A DNA stretch of 64,000 bases from Tenacibaculum sp. SZ-18 (GCF_002813915.1 NZ_CP019335.1:1657777-1721776), one strand, 5' to 3'; shown: positions 38,600 through 49,625, counted from the stretch's first letter. The notes: generated from the letters alone by a model not told the origin. Translations and numbers: made by a program.

Positions 38600-41206
38600 A
38601 TGAATTTCAATAATTATACTATAAAATCACAAGAAACTATTCAGTTATCACAACAGATAGCTCAAGAGTTCAATCATAATCAAATAGAGAATGAACACAT
38701 TTTTAAAGCAATGTTTCAAGTTGACGAAAATGTGCTTCCTTTCATGTTGAAAAAACTTAATCTTAATGTTGGGTTGGTTCAAAATGTATTAGATCAACAA
38801 TTAAATAGTTTTTCTAAAGTCAGTGGAGCAAATATTTTACTTTCACAAGAAGCAGGAAAAACATTAAATGAAGCATCAATCATTGCTAAAAAGATGAATG
38901 ATGAGTATGTTTCAATTGAGCATTTAATATTAGCTATTGTTAAATCTAAAAGTCAAATTGCTCAGTTTTTAAGAGATCAAGGTGTAAGTGAAAAAGGTTT
39001 AAAAGCAGCTATCGAAGCGTTACGCAAAGGAAACAGAGTTACATCACAAACTGCAGAAGAATCTTACAATTCTTTAAATAAATATGCTAAAAATCTAAAT
39101 CAATTAGCACAAGATGGAAAACTCGATCCTGTAATCGGAAGAGATGAAGAAATCAGAAGACTACTTCAAATTTTATCACGCAGAACAAAAAACAACCCAA
39201 TTTTGGTTGGAGAGCCAGGAACTGGTAAAACTGCAATTGCTGAAGGCTTAGCCCACCGAATTATTCGTGGGGATGTTCCAGAAAATTTGAAAAATAAATT
39301 AATCTTTTCTTTAGATATGGGAGCATTAATAGCAGGAGCAAAATTTAAAGGAGAATTTGAAGAACGATTAAAATCGGTTATTAAAGAAGTAACATCATCA
39401 GAAGGTGATATTGTTTTATTCATTGATGAAATTCACACTTTAGTTGGTGCTGGAGGTGGACAAGGAGCAATGGATGCTGCTAATATTTTAAAACCGGCTT
39501 TAGCACGTGGAGAATTAAGAGCCATTGGTGCAACCACGTTAGATGAATATCAGAAATATTTCGAAAAAGATAAAGCCTTAGAACGTAGATTTCAAAAAGT
39601 GGTAGTTGATGAGCCAGATACTGAAAGTGCTATTTCAATCTTAAGAGGAATCAAAGAAAAATATGAAACACATCACAAAGTTCGCATTAAAGACGAAGCA
39701 ATTATTAGTGCTGTAGAATTGTCTCAAAGATATATAACAAGTCGTTTTTTGCCAGATAAAGCGATTGACTTAATGGATGAAGCTGCTGCAAAATTACGCA
39801 TGGAAATTAATTCTAAACCAGAAGAATTAGACATTCTTGATCGTAAAATAATGCAACTGGAAATTGAAATTGAAGCTATAAAACGTGAAAATGATGACGC
39901 CAAATTAAAAATACTAAATGCAGATTTGGCCAATTTAAAAGAAGAGCGAAATGAAATCAATGCTAAATGGCAATCCGAAAAATCAGTTGTTGATAGCATT
40001 CAATCTCTAAAAACTTCAATTGAAGAATCAAAACTTGAGGCAGAAAAAGCGGAACGTAACGGTGATTACGGTAGAGTTGCTGAATTACGATATGGAATAA
40101 TAAAGGAGCTTCAAGAGGAATTAGAACAACAACAAAAGGTATTAGCTGAGCAGGAAGGTAATGCTTTAATTAAAGAAGAAGTTACTTATGATAACATTGC
40201 TGAAGTTGTAGCGAAATGGACAGGAATTCCTGTGACTAAAATGATTCAATCTGAACGAGAAAAATTATTAAAACTTGAAGACGAATTACATAAAAGAGTG
40301 GTAGGTCAAGAAGAAGCTATTGAAGCTGTTTCTGACGCTGTTAGAAGATCAAGAGCTGGTCTACAAAACCCAAACAAACCTGTTGGATCATTTCTTTTTC
40401 TTGGGACAACTGGAGTTGGTAAAACTGAACTAGCTAAAGCATTAGCAGATTACTTGTTTGATGACGAAAATGCAATGACTAGAATCGATATGAGTGAATA
40501 CCAAGAGCGTCATTCAGTAAGTAGATTGGTTGGTGCTCCTCCAGGTTATGTTGGATATGACGAAGGTGGACAATTGACTGAAGCAGTAAGAAGAAAACCC
40601 TATTCAGTTATTCTTTTAGATGAAATTGAAAAAGCGCACCCTGATACTTTCAATATTCTATTACAAGTTTTGGACGAAGGCAGATTAACAGATAATAAAG
40701 GTCGTATCGCAGATTTCAAAAATGCCATTATAATAATGACATCAAACATGGGTAGTCATATTATTCAGGAAAAATTTGAAACAATGAAAGGTGAAATTCA
40801 TTCTGCAATGGAATTAGCAAAAGATGAAGTTGTAGGATTACTAAAACAAAGTGTAAGACCAGAATTTTTAAATAGAATTGATGATATCGTTATGTTTACA
40901 CCGCTTACCTCTGATCATATCCGAAATATTGTAGAGATACAGTTAAACAGTGTAAAACGAACAGTTGCAAAGCAAAACATTGTTTTAGACGCTACGGATG
41001 AAGCTATCAATTATTTGGCTTTAAAAGGTTACCAGCCAGAATATGGAGCAAGACCGGTAAAAAGAGTTATTCAGAAAGACGTTTTAAATAAACTATCTAA
41101 AGAAATTTTATCAGGAAAAGTTACCACTGATAGTATTATTCTTTTAGATGCTTTTGACGATAAATTGGTCTTTAGAAATCAATCGGAATTAGTAGTAAAT
41201 TCATAA
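38600..41206 (+). CDS. clpB: ATP-dependent chaperone ClpB
   Basis: This 868-aa Hsp100 disaggregase has an N-terminal Clp_N double repeat (1-150), NBD1 with GEPGTGKT, the long coiled-coil M domain (about 405-530) that distinguishes ClpB from ClpA/C, NBD2 with GTTGVGKTE, and a D2-small domain at the C-terminus. It works with DnaK to rescue aggregates. The upstream region has two short inverted repeats that might be heat-shock control sites. A terminator follows the stop. Confidence 0.97.
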   Translation: MNFNNYTIKSQETIQLSQQIAQEFNHNQIENEHIFKAMFQVDENVLPFMLKKLNLNVGLVQNVLDQQLNSFSKVSGANILLSQEAGKTLNEASIIAKKMNDEYVSIEHLILAIVKSKSQIAQFLRDQGVSEKGLKAAIEALRKGNRVTSQTAEESYNSLNKYAKNLNQLAQDGKLDPVIGRDEEIRRLLQILSRRTKNNPILVGEPGTGKTAIAEGLAHRIIRGDVPENLKNKLIFSLDMGALIAGAKFKGEFEERLKSVIKEVTSSEGDIVLFIDEIHTLVGAGGGQGAMDAANILKPALARGELRAIGATTLDEYQKYFEKDKALERRFQKVVVDEPDTESAISILRGIKEKYETHHKVRIKDEAIISAVELSQRYITSRFLPDKAIDLMDEAAAKLRMEINSKPEELDILDRKIMQLEIEIEAIKRENDDAKLKILNADLANLKEERNEINAKWQSEKSVVDSIQSLKTSIEESKLEAEKAERNGDYGRVAELRYGIIKELQEELEQQQKVLAEQEGNALIKEEVTYDNIAEVVAKWTGIPVTKMIQSEREKLLKLEDELHKRVVGQEEAIEAVSDAVRRSRAGLQNPNKPVGSFLFLGTTGVGKTELAKALADYLFDDENAMTRIDMSEYQERHSVSRLVGAPPGYVGYDEGGQLTEAVRRKPYSVILLDEIEKAHPDTFNILLQVLDEGRLTDNKGRIADFKNAIIIMTSNMGSHIIQEKFETMKGEIHSAMELAKDEVVGLLKQSVRPEFLNRIDDIVMFTPLTSDHIRNIVEIQLNSVKRTVAKQNIVLDATDEAINYLALKGYQPEYGARPVKRVIQKDVLNKLSKEILSGKVTTDSIILLDAFDDKLVFRNQSELVVNS

Positions 41207-41227
41207 TAGTAATTTTAAGTTAGGTTA

Positions 41228-41256
41228 AAAAGGATGCTTAGTAATTAAGCATCCTT
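41228..41256 (+). terminator. Rho-independent terminator of clpB
   Basis: AAAGGATGCTTA pairs with TAAGCATCCTTT around a short loop, followed by AGTTTTT. Confidence 0.8.
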
Positions 41257-41287
41257 TAGTTTTTATTACTTTCGTGAAAAATCAAAT

Positions 41288-41791
41288 ATGATGAAAAATA
41301 TCTTTTTAACATTATTATTCCTATTCGGAATCCAAACTGTAACAGCACAATCTGAAACTACTACTTACTATTTTATCAGACATGCAGATAAAGTATTAAC
41401 GAATAAAAAAGATAGAGATCCAGATTTAACCAAAAAAGGATATGCTAGAGCTCAAAATTGGGCCAAAGTTCTTTCTGATGTGAAATTTGATATTGTATAC
41501 AGTTCAAACTATAAAAGAACAATTGAAACAGCAAGACCAACAGCTAAAGCTAACGATATCGAATTAAAAATTTACAATCCAAAGAAACCTTTTGATAAAA
41601 AGTTTCAAAACGACACTAAAGGAAAAACTGTTTTAATTGTTGGTCATAGCAATAGTTCTCCAACTTTTGTTAATACTATTTTAGGAAAATCAAAATATGA
41701 AGAAATAGACGAAAGTAATTATACTAATCTTTATATCGTTCATATTAATAAAGCAAGTAAAACAAGTACATTATTACACATTGGAGATTAA
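41288..41791 (+). CDS. secreted histidine phosphatase family protein
   Basis: A signal peptide (MMKNIFLTLLFLFGIQTVTAQ) is followed by a histidine-phosphatase domain: FIRHADK near the start (catalytic His, with RHA instead of RHG), SSNYKRTIETA, and LIVGHSNSSPT with the second His. The small size (167 aa) resembles SixA-like members. It is exported to the periplasm. The substrate is unknown. Confidence 0.9.
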   Translation: MMKNIFLTLLFLFGIQTVTAQSETTTYYFIRHADKVLTNKKDRDPDLTKKGYARAQNWAKVLSDVKFDIVYSSNYKRTIETARPTAKANDIELKIYNPKKPFDKKFQNDTKGKTVLIVGHSNSSPTFVNTILGKSKYEEIDESNYTNLYIVHINKASKTSTLLHIGD

Positions 41792-42603
41792 TCCTTTGTG
41801 TAATAATTAAAATCTTTTAAAACCGTTCCAATAAAGTCAATATCAGAAATACCTTTTGGTTTTCTGATATCAGTAACTTCTTCAATTTTACTTCGTAACT
41901 TAATTAAAGTGTTAAAGTCATTTTTGTTTTTTGCCCTAGTGTAAGTATCTTTAATAATTCGAGCATCATTATCTGAAAGCTTTATCACGTTAGCAAAAAC
42001 AGGCTTATAATCCTCTTTAATATCTTCTAAAATAGTTTTAGAAAAACTAGCTCTATCTTTTAATGCTACAACTACTGTATTTGCGGAAATATCCCCGACT
42101 CTTTGATTCTTATTTGTAAAAACAATCATAAAAAAACCAACACATTTTCCTATAATTAAAATAATATAAATAAAACCAAGTAATTGAATACCATATCCTG
42201 TAGAGTAAAAATAGACAAATAGAAGAATAAAGAGATTGAAATCTACCATTCTCATAAACCAACGAATAATATAATCTCCAATTGAAGGTCTAAAACCTTC
42301 AATATTTATTACACGTATACCTAATATTCGTTTCCCTAAAGTTTGACCATTCATCAGAATTTCAGAGTATAAAGAATAAAAAGTAATTGGTAGGATCATC
42401 AGAATATCAATTGCTTTAGCCGACCAGTAATCACCTTCAGTTGCATCTTTTATCAAATTAAAATCAAAAACCTCTAAAATAAAGTAGAGATAACCAAACT
42501 TAACGACATTATCTATGATAAATGCTAATAATCGTTGACCTACATTTGCCAATTCAAAATTAATCATAACATTTTGTGTCGTATTTACTTGTAGCGTTTT
42601 CAT
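41788..42603 (-). CDS. RDD family membrane protein
   Basis: The RDD domain begins VGQRLLAFIIDNVV and continues with NGQTLGKRILGIRVI, followed by a third/fourth transmembrane helix and a cytoplasmic tail of about 100 residues. I start at the ATG at 42603 (MKTLQVNTTQNV); a start 16 codons upstream would run into the divergent SpoIIM gene. In Bacteroidota an RDD gene commonly faces the SpoIIM-DUF4129-DUF4350-MoxR-DUF58 cluster, as here. Confidence 0.87.
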   Translation of the reverse strand: MKTLQVNTTQNVMINFELANVGQRLLAFIIDNVVKFGYLYFILEVFDFNLIKDATEGDYWSAKAIDILMILPITFYSLYSEILMNGQTLGKRILGIRVINIEGFRPSIGDYIIRWFMRMVDFNLFILLFVYFYSTGYGIQLLGFIYIILIIGKCVGFFMIVFTNKNQRVGDISANTVVVALKDRASFSKTILEDIKEDYKPVFANVIKLSDNDARIIKDTYTRAKNKNDFNTLIKLRSKIEEVTDIRKPKGISDIDFIGTVLKDFNYYTKD

Positions 42604-42624
42604 ACAATTTTTACATTTGTCTCT

Positions 42625-43590
42625 ATGAGAGAGATCGCTTTTATAAAGCAAAATAAAGAAAAATGGCTTGAATTAGATGAGGTAATTTCAAATAATATTG
42701 AAAAAACTCCCGATGAAATTGCTGACTTGCATGTTAAAATCATGAACGATTTATCATATGCTCAAACCTTTTACCCGAAAAGCAACGTAGTACCTTATCT
42801 AAATAAATTAGCTAAAAAAAGTTATGGTAAAATATACCACACTAAAAGGCAGGATAAAAATACTTTAGTTGCATTTTTTCTGGAAACGGTTCCTCTCCTA
42901 TCTTATAAATACCGTAAGTACATTTACTTATCGTTTATTTTCTTTTTCGTTTGTTTTTTTATCGGATTATTATCCACTTTTAATGATGAAAATTTCGCTC
43001 GTCAAATACTTGGAAATAGTTATGTAGATGAAACATTAGAAAATATAGAAAGTGGCGACGCGCTAGCTATATATAAAAACGGTAGTAACTGGGGAAGTTT
43101 TATTGGTATTTTAAACAACAATTTACGTGTAGGTTTAAACATGTTTCTCTCTGGTATATTTTTAGGAATTGGTTCAGGATATTATATTATACATAACGGA
43201 ATTATGGTTGCAGTATTCCAAGCGTTTTTCTATCAAAACAATAGTTTATTTGATAGTTTAAAAGGTATTTGGATTCATGGAACTTTTGAAATATTTGCTA
43301 TGGTAATTGAAGCTGCATGTGGTTATATTATTGGAGCAAGCATTTTGTTTCCTGGAGCTCTGAAAAGAATTGAATCTTTTAAAAAAGGATTACGAGAAGC
43401 ATTCTTTATTTTCTTAAGCACCATTCCATTTACGTTTATTGCTGCATTTTTAGAGGGTTATGTTACACGATATTATAATCAGGTTCCAACTATTGTTTGC
43501 ATTTTAATTATCGCTATTTCCTTATTTAGTATCAGTTATTATTATTTAATTTTTCCATATAAGGTGGCTACTCAAAACAAAGTTAGATAA
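42625..43590 (+). CDS. SpoIIM (stage II sporulation M)-family membrane protein
   Basis: The protein is 321 aa, with a soluble N-terminal 90 residues then five to six transmembrane helices. The block NNLRVGLNMFLSGIFLGIGSGYYIIHNGIMVAVFQ and the IWIHGTFEIFAMVIEAACGY motif are typical of SpoIIM/DUF95 proteins. It is first in a cluster whose partners include a MoxR ATPase and a DUF58 protein. A role in membrane-protein assembly or envelope stress is inferred. Confidence 0.9.
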   Translation: MREIAFIKQNKEKWLELDEVISNNIEKTPDEIADLHVKIMNDLSYAQTFYPKSNVVPYLNKLAKKSYGKIYHTKRQDKNTLVAFFLETVPLLSYKYRKYIYLSFIFFFVCFFIGLLSTFNDENFARQILGNSYVDETLENIESGDALAIYKNGSNWGSFIGILNNNLRVGLNMFLSGIFLGIGSGYYIIHNGIMVAVFQAFFYQNNSLFDSLKGIWIHGTFEIFAMVIEAACGYIIGASILFPGALKRIESFKKGLREAFFIFLSTIPFTFIAAFLEGYVTRYYNQVPTIVCILIIAISLFSISYYYLIFPYKVATQNKVR

Positions 43591-44318
43591 TGATTAAAAA
43601 AATTACGTTTTTCTTCTTCCTGTTTTTAATATATTCAACTTCTGCCCAAGAAGATACTTTTTATGAAGTAGAAGAAACCACAGAGGAAGTTTATGAATAT
43701 GAAGATTACGGAACTAACATTAGTGAAAACCGTAACTTCGATGAAGACCTAAAATCGAAATACGATAGACCCGAATTTAAGTATAAAGAAGAAGAAAAAA
43801 AGAAAGTAAGAGAAAAGAAAAAAGACACAGTGAGTTTAGGTTTCTTCAAGGCACTTGCTGAATTTCTAGGAACTTATTTCCCATATATTCTCGCTGTTAT
43901 AATCATTTTTATAGTTGTGAAAAGCATACTTGCTGGAAATACAGATTTTTGGCGATTCAATAAGAAAAAAATTGAAAAGTCTCCCTTAGTTATAACTCAA
44001 GAAGAGGAAGAAAATATTGAAGATACCGATTATGATACGTTATTAAAATTAGCCATTCAAAATGGAGAATTTCGAAAAGCTACTCGTTATTATTACTTGT
44101 TGCTTTTGAAAAAACTAAATGAGAAAGAACTAATTACGTACGATAAAGACAAAACTAACTCTGAGTATGTTTTTGAATTAAAGAAAACAGAATTGAGAAA
44201 ACACTTTTCTTATCTATTATATATTTACGATTATGTTTGGTATGGAGAGTTTCAAGTAGATTTAAAAAACTTCTCTACTATAGAGAATGAGTATCAATCA
44301 TTTTTTAAAAAGCTTTAA
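43590..44318 (+). CDS. DUF4129-domain membrane protein
   Basis: A signal peptide (MIKKITFFFFLFLIYSTSAQ) is followed by an acidic stretch, a Lys/Glu-rich segment, a transmembrane helix (about 90-110) and a C-terminal DUF4129-like domain (LLKLAIQNGEFRKATRYYYLLLLKKLNE...YDYVWYGEFQVD). The ATG overlaps the stop of the SpoIIM gene by one base. DUF4129 domains usually sit beside transglutaminase or MoxR/DUF58 genes. Confidence 0.85.
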   Translation: MIKKITFFFFLFLIYSTSAQEDTFYEVEETTEEVYEYEDYGTNISENRNFDEDLKSKYDRPEFKYKEEEKKKVREKKKDTVSLGFFKALAEFLGTYFPYILAVIIIFIVVKSILAGNTDFWRFNKKKIEKSPLVITQEEEENIEDTDYDTLLKLAIQNGEFRKATRYYYLLLLKKLNEKELITYDKDKTNSEYVFELKKTELRKHFSYLLYIYDYVWYGEFQVDLKNFSTIENEYQSFFKKL

Positions 44319-44321
44319 TTC

Positions 44322-45533
44322 ATGAAGATTACATCTAACATACCATTTTTAGCTTTTTTAATACTCATTATTTTATTGACAAGCTGCAAGAAAACAAATT
44401 GGAGAGAAAATTTCAGAGAGCGTTCAACGGAACCTTTCGGAACTTACATTGTTAAGGAAGAGATGCAGCAATTATTTCCAGATGAAGAAATTTTATTCCT
44501 AAAAAGACACATTGAAGATTATTTTATTGAAGAAAATTATTACTACGATTCTTTTTTAGGTAATTATGTGTGTATTAAACCATTTGCTTATCGATTAGGA
44601 AACAGTAGTATTGACAAATTATTACGTTTCGCTGGAGCTGGAAACGATATTTTTCTTTCTTTGAATTTCTTTAACTCAAAATTAGAAGAAGAACTTGAAT
44701 TTGAAACGAAAAATCTTGATACTGATGCCTACACTATTGAAGAACTAAAAGCGTTAAAAGGAACTATTAATCTTGTTAACGATAATTTCGATAATACAAG
44801 TTTTACGTATGACAGAAATCTTAGAAGAAATTATTTCTCTTCTTATAATGAGAGTAGAACAACTATTTTAGGAACGCATGAAATCAACGATACCATTCGT
44901 CCTAATTTCATAAAAATTCAATATCAAAAAGGAAATGTATTTCTACATACACAACCTATTGCCTTTACAAATTACTTCTTAATTAATGGAAACCAAGAAT
45001 ATGTTGAAAATGTATTTTCATATTTACCGAATAGAATGGTTATTTGGGATCCGTTGAGAAGACAGAGTAAAATAAGAGGTAGCGACGATAAAACTTCTGC
45101 TTTAAGTTTTTTCATGCAACATCCTTCACTAAAATGGTCTTTGTATATAGCTTTTATCGGACTTTTTCTATTTATGTTCTTAAATGCTAGAAGAAAACAA
45201 CGAGCGATTCCAGAAGTAAAACAATTAAAGAATTCAACGCAAGACTTTACTCATACCATTGCTAATTTGTATTTAAAAGAAGAAAATCATAAAAACATAG
45301 TTTCAAAGAAAATAAAGTACTTTTTAGAAAAAATAAGATCTAAATATCATTTAGATACCACAAATTTAAACAGCAATTTTATTGAGAGACTTGCTGCAAA
45401 AACAGGGAATACAGAACATACAACAAAATATTTGGTAAATACCATCATCGCATTAAACAAAAAATCTGTCTGTACCCAAGACGAATTAGTTCGTTTAAAT
45501 ACATTGATAGAAAACTTTTTAGTAAATAAGTAA
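44322..45533 (+). CDS. DUF4350-domain lipoprotein
   Basis: This 403-aa protein has a lipoprotein-type signal (LLTSC, Cys22), a periplasmic DUF4350-like domain containing LRFAGAGNDIFLS, one transmembrane helix at about residue 270-290 (LKWSLYIAFIGLFLFMFL) and a cytoplasmic helical tail. An N-terminal lipobox and a later transmembrane helix in one protein are unusual but recur in this gene cluster. It lies three bases before the MoxR gene. Confidence 0.85.
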   Translation: MKITSNIPFLAFLILIILLTSCKKTNWRENFRERSTEPFGTYIVKEEMQQLFPDEEILFLKRHIEDYFIEENYYYDSFLGNYVCIKPFAYRLGNSSIDKLLRFAGAGNDIFLSLNFFNSKLEEELEFETKNLDTDAYTIEELKALKGTINLVNDNFDNTSFTYDRNLRRNYFSSYNESRTTILGTHEINDTIRPNFIKIQYQKGNVFLHTQPIAFTNYFLINGNQEYVENVFSYLPNRMVIWDPLRRQSKIRGSDDKTSALSFFMQHPSLKWSLYIAFIGLFLFMFLNARRKQRAIPEVKQLKNSTQDFTHTIANLYLKEENHKNIVSKKIKYFLEKIRSKYHLDTTNLNSNFIERLAAKTGNTEHTTKYLVNTIIALNKKSVCTQDELVRLNTLIENFLVNK

Positions 45534-45535
45534 TT

Positions 45536-46534
45536 ATGGAAGAAACAAGACAAGAAAACGAGAATTTAGAGTTTGAAAATAGAATTGACTTATCAGAATT
45601 ACAGGAAAGTGTTAATAAAATAAAAACACAGTTAAGCAAAGTAATTGTAGGTCAAAAAGAAATGGTTGACTTGTTAATCGTTGCAATATTTTCTGATGGA
45701 CATGCTTTAATTGAAGGAGTTCCTGGCGTTGCAAAAACCATGACTACAAAACTTTTATCGAGAGCAATGGATATTGATTTTAGTAGAATTCAATTTACTC
45801 CAGATTTAATGCCTTCTGATATTTTAGGTACTTCTGTGTTTAATGTAAAAACATCTGAGTTTGAATTTAAGAAAGGACCGATATTCTCGAATATGGTTTT
45901 AATTGATGAAATTAATCGTGCTCCTGCTAAAACACAAGCTGCATTATTCGAGGTAATGGAAGAAAAGCAAATAACTATGGACGGAACTCGCTATCAAATG
46001 AATGCTCCGTTTATTGTATTGGCGACTCAAAATCCAATTGAACAAGAAGGAACATACAGACTTCCTGAAGCCCAATTAGATCGTTTTATTTTTAAAATTA
46101 ATGTTGAATATCCATCAGCTGCAGAAGAATTAGAAATTATTTCAAGAGAACAAGCTTTAGAAAAAAACACTAAACTAGATGAAGTTGAAAAGGTGATTAC
46201 AGGTGAAGAAATTATCAAGTTTAAAAACTTAATAAGACAAATTAAAGTAGAGAAAAACTTACTAGAATATATTGCTAATATTGTTGTAAACACTCGATCA
46301 AATTCATTTTTATTTTTAGGAGCATCTCCAAGAGCATCTATTTCAATTTTAAAAGCTGCAAAAGCATTTGCTGCAATCAATGGAAAAGACTTTGTCACAC
46401 CTGAGGATATTAAAAATGCAGCAATCCCCGTATTAGAACATCGTGTAATTGTTACTCCAGAACGCGAAATGGAAGGCGTGACAAGTAAACAAATCATTGA
46501 GCAAATTATTGAATCAGTAGAAATTCCTAGGTAA
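45536..46534 (+). CDS. MoxR family AAA+ ATPase
   Basis: This 332-aa MoxR protein has Walker A EGVPGVAKT, Walker B LIDEINRAPAKTQAALFEVMEE, the sensor ATQNPIEQEGTYRLPEAQLDRF and the lid SPRASISILKAAKAFA. It pairs with the DUF58 gene 16 bases downstream. MoxR proteins act as chaperones for the assembly of protein complexes. Confidence 0.95.
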   Translation: MEETRQENENLEFENRIDLSELQESVNKIKTQLSKVIVGQKEMVDLLIVAIFSDGHALIEGVPGVAKTMTTKLLSRAMDIDFSRIQFTPDLMPSDILGTSVFNVKTSEFEFKKGPIFSNMVLIDEINRAPAKTQAALFEVMEEKQITMDGTRYQMNAPFIVLATQNPIEQEGTYRLPEAQLDRFIFKINVEYPSAAEELEIISREQALEKNTKLDEVEKVITGEEIIKFKNLIRQIKVEKNLLEYIANIVVNTRSNSFLFLGASPRASISILKAAKAFAAINGKDFVTPEDIKNAAIPVLEHRVIVTPEREMEGVTSKQIIEQIIESVEIPR

Positions 46535-46550
46535 ACAGTCAATTTTATAC

Positions 46551-47885
46551 ATGAAGAACTTCATAAAATCTTTTTTTCTAAACGATCGATTTTACTATGG
46601 AATTGGTGTTATTACCATGTTATTCATAGTTGGATTCTTTATTCCTGTATTTTTTGGATTTTCGAAAGTTCTTTTATTTTCTTGGCTTTTAATCACAGTT
46701 ATTGATGTCATACTACTCTTTTCAGTCAAAAACGGAGTTACTACGGTAAGAACTGTTCCAGAACGACTATCAAATGGAGATGAAAATCGTATATCTTTAA
46801 ACATAATAAGTAATTATAGAATAGTCACTAAGAATAGTATTTTAGAAGAGCTTCCTTTTCAACTTCAAAACAGAAATTTTCGATTATTTCAGCAATTATC
46901 TCCACAAGAAGAAGTTGAACTTGTCTATAAAGTTATACCTTTTAAAAGAGGAGATTATGATTTTGGAAATACAAATATTTATGTTTCTTCTATGCTTCAA
47001 TTAGCTACAAGAAAATATATTTCTAGCGAAACTAAAGTTGTTAAATGTTATCCTTCTTTCTTGAAAATAAATGAACTAAACATAAAAGCCATTTCTAATA
47101 ATCTTCATGCTCAGGGTAACAAAAAGATTCGAAGAATTGGTAATTCTATGGAGTTCGAACAGATTAAAGAATATGTTAATGGCGATGATATTAGAACTTT
47201 AAACTGGAAAGCCACTGCTAAAAGAAACCAATTAATGGTGAATCAATATGTAGAAGAGAAATCGCAACCTATTTACTCTGTTATTGATAAAGGAAGACAG
47301 ATGCAATTGCATTTTGAAAATTTAACCTTACTCGATTATGCAATAAATGCCACCCTAGCGGTTAGTAATACGATATTGAGAAAACAAGATAAAGCTGGAA
47401 TGTTTTCGTTTTCCAAGAAAATTGATAACATTATTGTTGCCGAACAACGAAACTCACAAATGAGTTTAATCTCTGATGCTCTGTATAATATTAAAACAGA
47501 TTTCGAAGAATCTGATTATAGTTTACTATATGCCGGAATTAAACGTAAAATTCCTAGCAGAAGTTTACTGATTTTGTATACGAATTTTGAAACATTAGAT
47601 TCCTTAAAGAGGCAACTACCCTATTTGAGAGCCATTGCAAAGAATCATTTATTATTGGTTGTTTTTTTCGAAAATACAGAATTGAATAAAATTGCCGATA
47701 AAAAAGCCATAACCGTTGAAAATGTATATGATAAAATCATTGCAGAAAAGTTCATGTATGAGAAAAAACAAATAGCTAACGAATTAAAAAAATACGGAAT
47801 CCAGTCAGTTTTAACAAAACCGCAAAACTTAACTGGTGACACGATTAATAAATATTTAGAATTGAAATTGCGAGGTTTATTTTAA
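46551..47885 (+). CDS. DUF58 domain protein
   Basis: The protein is 444 aa with two transmembrane helices near the N-terminus (about 12-60) and a cytoplasmic DUF58 domain whose signature RRIGNSMEFEQIKEYVNGDDIRTLNWKATAKRNQLMVNQY is complete; a degenerate vWA-like fold follows. It is the usual partner of the MoxR ATPase. Confidence 0.93.
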   Translation: MKNFIKSFFLNDRFYYGIGVITMLFIVGFFIPVFFGFSKVLLFSWLLITVIDVILLFSVKNGVTTVRTVPERLSNGDENRISLNIISNYRIVTKNSILEELPFQLQNRNFRLFQQLSPQEEVELVYKVIPFKRGDYDFGNTNIYVSSMLQLATRKYISSETKVVKCYPSFLKINELNIKAISNNLHAQGNKKIRRIGNSMEFEQIKEYVNGDDIRTLNWKATAKRNQLMVNQYVEEKSQPIYSVIDKGRQMQLHFENLTLLDYAINATLAVSNTILRKQDKAGMFSFSKKIDNIIVAEQRNSQMSLISDALYNIKTDFEESDYSLLYAGIKRKIPSRSLLILYTNFETLDSLKRQLPYLRAIAKNHLLLVVFFENTELNKIADKKAITVENVYDKIIAEKFMYEKKQIANELKKYGIQSVLTKPQNLTGDTINKYLELKLRGLF

Positions 47886-47933
47886 TTCAATACTTTTTAC
47901 ACTCAAATTAATAATTAAAAATTGTTCAAAACT

Positions 47934-48281
47934 ATGACTAACTTAAAACTTAAACTGAAGAAAATTGACCCTGTAAAATCTGGTGTTATTTATGGAGCAT
48001 TAATGGGACTTGGAGGATTATTCGTTGCGTTTTTCTTCATGTTGTTTGGAAGCGTATTTGGAGCTGCAACAGGGGAAATGGGTGCTTTCGGAGCCATGGC
48101 CGGTAGTGGTATTTTAATGATGATCTTCTTACCTATTTTCTATTTCGTAATTGGTTTTGTTATTGGAATTCTAGGCACTTTATTACTGAACTTTATCTTA
48201 AAGAAAACTGATGGATTGATTATCGATTTTGATAAGGTAAGTGAATCAGAAGATATTTCAATGATTGGAAGAAACATTTAA
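47934..48281 (+). CDS. hypothetical small membrane protein
   Basis: The protein is 115 aa from the ATG at 47934; a TTG four codons earlier is possible. Two Gly-rich transmembrane helices (about 17-40 and 52-85) lie between a basic N-terminus and a C-terminal tail starting KKTDGLIIDFD. It resembles DUF3566-like two-helix proteins only loosely. It may share a transcript with the DUF58 gene and ends at a terminator. Confidence 0.8.
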   Translation: MTNLKLKLKKIDPVKSGVIYGALMGLGGLFVAFFFMLFGSVFGAATGEMGAFGAMAGSGILMMIFLPIFYFVIGFVIGILGTLLLNFILKKTDGLIIDFDKVSESEDISMIGRNI

Positions 48282-48311
48282 ACTCTACCATGTAAAATAT
48301 GTACAAAAATC

Positions 48312-48341
48312 ATCTAGCGTTTGTTAGATGATTTTTTTTGT
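48312..48341 (+). terminator. Rho-independent terminator
   Basis: AATCATCTAGCG and TTAGATGATT pair, followed by eight T residues. It closes the SpoIIM-to-small-membrane-protein operon. Confidence 0.82.
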
Positions 48342-48390
48342 AAGTTGCAAGAGATAAATCGAACCAATAGCTATTTAAAATTCTTATCAA

Positions 48391-49605
48391 ATGAAGCCTG
48401 TTTTTGCATTCTTATTTCTTTGTTTATTCATACTTTCTTGTTCAACAAAAGAAAAAATAAATAAACTTGAAATCGGAAGTTATAAAGCTTCTTTATTAAT
48501 TCAGGACAACGAAGAAATTCCTTTTACATTTGATGTTTTAAATGATCAAAAGTTAAATATTTATAATGCGGATGAAGTCATTTCAGTTTATGAAATTTCT
48601 TATGTAAACGATTCTGTAAATATTCAACTTCCATATTTTGAAGGATTCATAAGAGCCAAAATAAATGATAATGAAATCAACGGTCGATTTACAAACGCAA
48701 GTTTAAATAGAACTGTGCCATTTAAAGCAATTCCCAATGCTCCTCGATTTAAAAACGAAGGAAAAGCCAAACACAATATTACTGGGAACTGGGAAACAGT
48801 ATTCAGTCCAGATTCAGAAGAAGATACATATATTGCTAAAGGAATTTTCAATCAAAAAGGAAACAATGTAATTGGAACATTCAGAACTAAAACTGGAGAT
48901 TATCGCTATTTAGAAGGTATTATTGATGGTGATTCTTTAAAATTATCAACTTTTGATGGAGCTCATGCTTTCTTATTTATCGCTAAAGTTTCAGACTCTC
49001 TTATCAACGGGAATTTTTATTCTGGAAACCATTGGAAAGAACCTTTCACAGCAAAATTAAATAGCAATTATGAACTTCCGGGTGCAGAAACTTTAACTCA
49101 GTTAAAAGATGGCTACGATAGTATTGAATTCTCTTTCCCTGATGAAAACGGACAAAATATATCTTTAATTGATACTCGTTTTAAAAACAAAGTTACTATT
49201 GTTCAAATTATGGGAACTTGGTGTCCTAATTGTTTAGACGAAAGTAAATACTATGCTGACTATTACAACCAAAACAAATCAAAGGACATTGAATTTGTTG
49301 CTTTAGCTTTTGAAGTTGCTAAAACCAAGGAAGAAGGATTTAAACTTATTAAACGTTTAAAAGAACAAACTGGAATTAATTATCCAGTTCTTTTAGCACA
49401 ATATGGAACATCAAGTAAAATTGATGCACAAAAAAAAATACCAATGCTAAATCATGTACTCTCCTATCCTACTTCAATTTTTATTGATAAAAAGGGAAAA
49501 GTTCGAAAAATTCATACTGGATTTAATGGTCCTGCAACTGGTGAGAACTATTTAGAGTTCAAAAAAGAGTTTGAAGCTTTTGTAAATACTTTGCTGACTG
49601 AGTAA
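48391..49605 (+). CDS. TlpA-like thioredoxin-fold lipoprotein
   Basis: This 404-aa lipoprotein (LSC, Cys17) has an N-terminal beta-rich region (20-230) like the DUF4369-type domains found before TlpA folds, and a C-terminal thioredoxin domain with WCPNC at 277-281 and a cis-Pro segment (SYPTSIF). It probably acts as a periplasmic thiol-disulfide reductase. The CPNC active site is a less common variant of CxxC. Confidence 0.9.
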   Translation: MKPVFAFLFLCLFILSCSTKEKINKLEIGSYKASLLIQDNEEIPFTFDVLNDQKLNIYNADEVISVYEISYVNDSVNIQLPYFEGFIRAKINDNEINGRFTNASLNRTVPFKAIPNAPRFKNEGKAKHNITGNWETVFSPDSEEDTYIAKGIFNQKGNNVIGTFRTKTGDYRYLEGIIDGDSLKLSTFDGAHAFLFIAKVSDSLINGNFYSGNHWKEPFTAKLNSNYELPGAETLTQLKDGYDSIEFSFPDENGQNISLIDTRFKNKVTIVQIMGTWCPNCLDESKYYADYYNQNKSKDIEFVALAFEVAKTKEEGFKLIKRLKEQTGINYPVLLAQYGTSSKIDAQKKIPMLNHVLSYPTSIFIDKKGKVRKIHTGFNGPATGENYLEFKKEFEAFVNTLLTE

Positions 49606-49625
49606 CGATATTTTTAATAATTGCT

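Noticed and set aside
46027..46542. 171-aa open frame opposite the MoxR gene
   Set aside because: Antisense shadow of a well supported MoxR gene; no known motifs.
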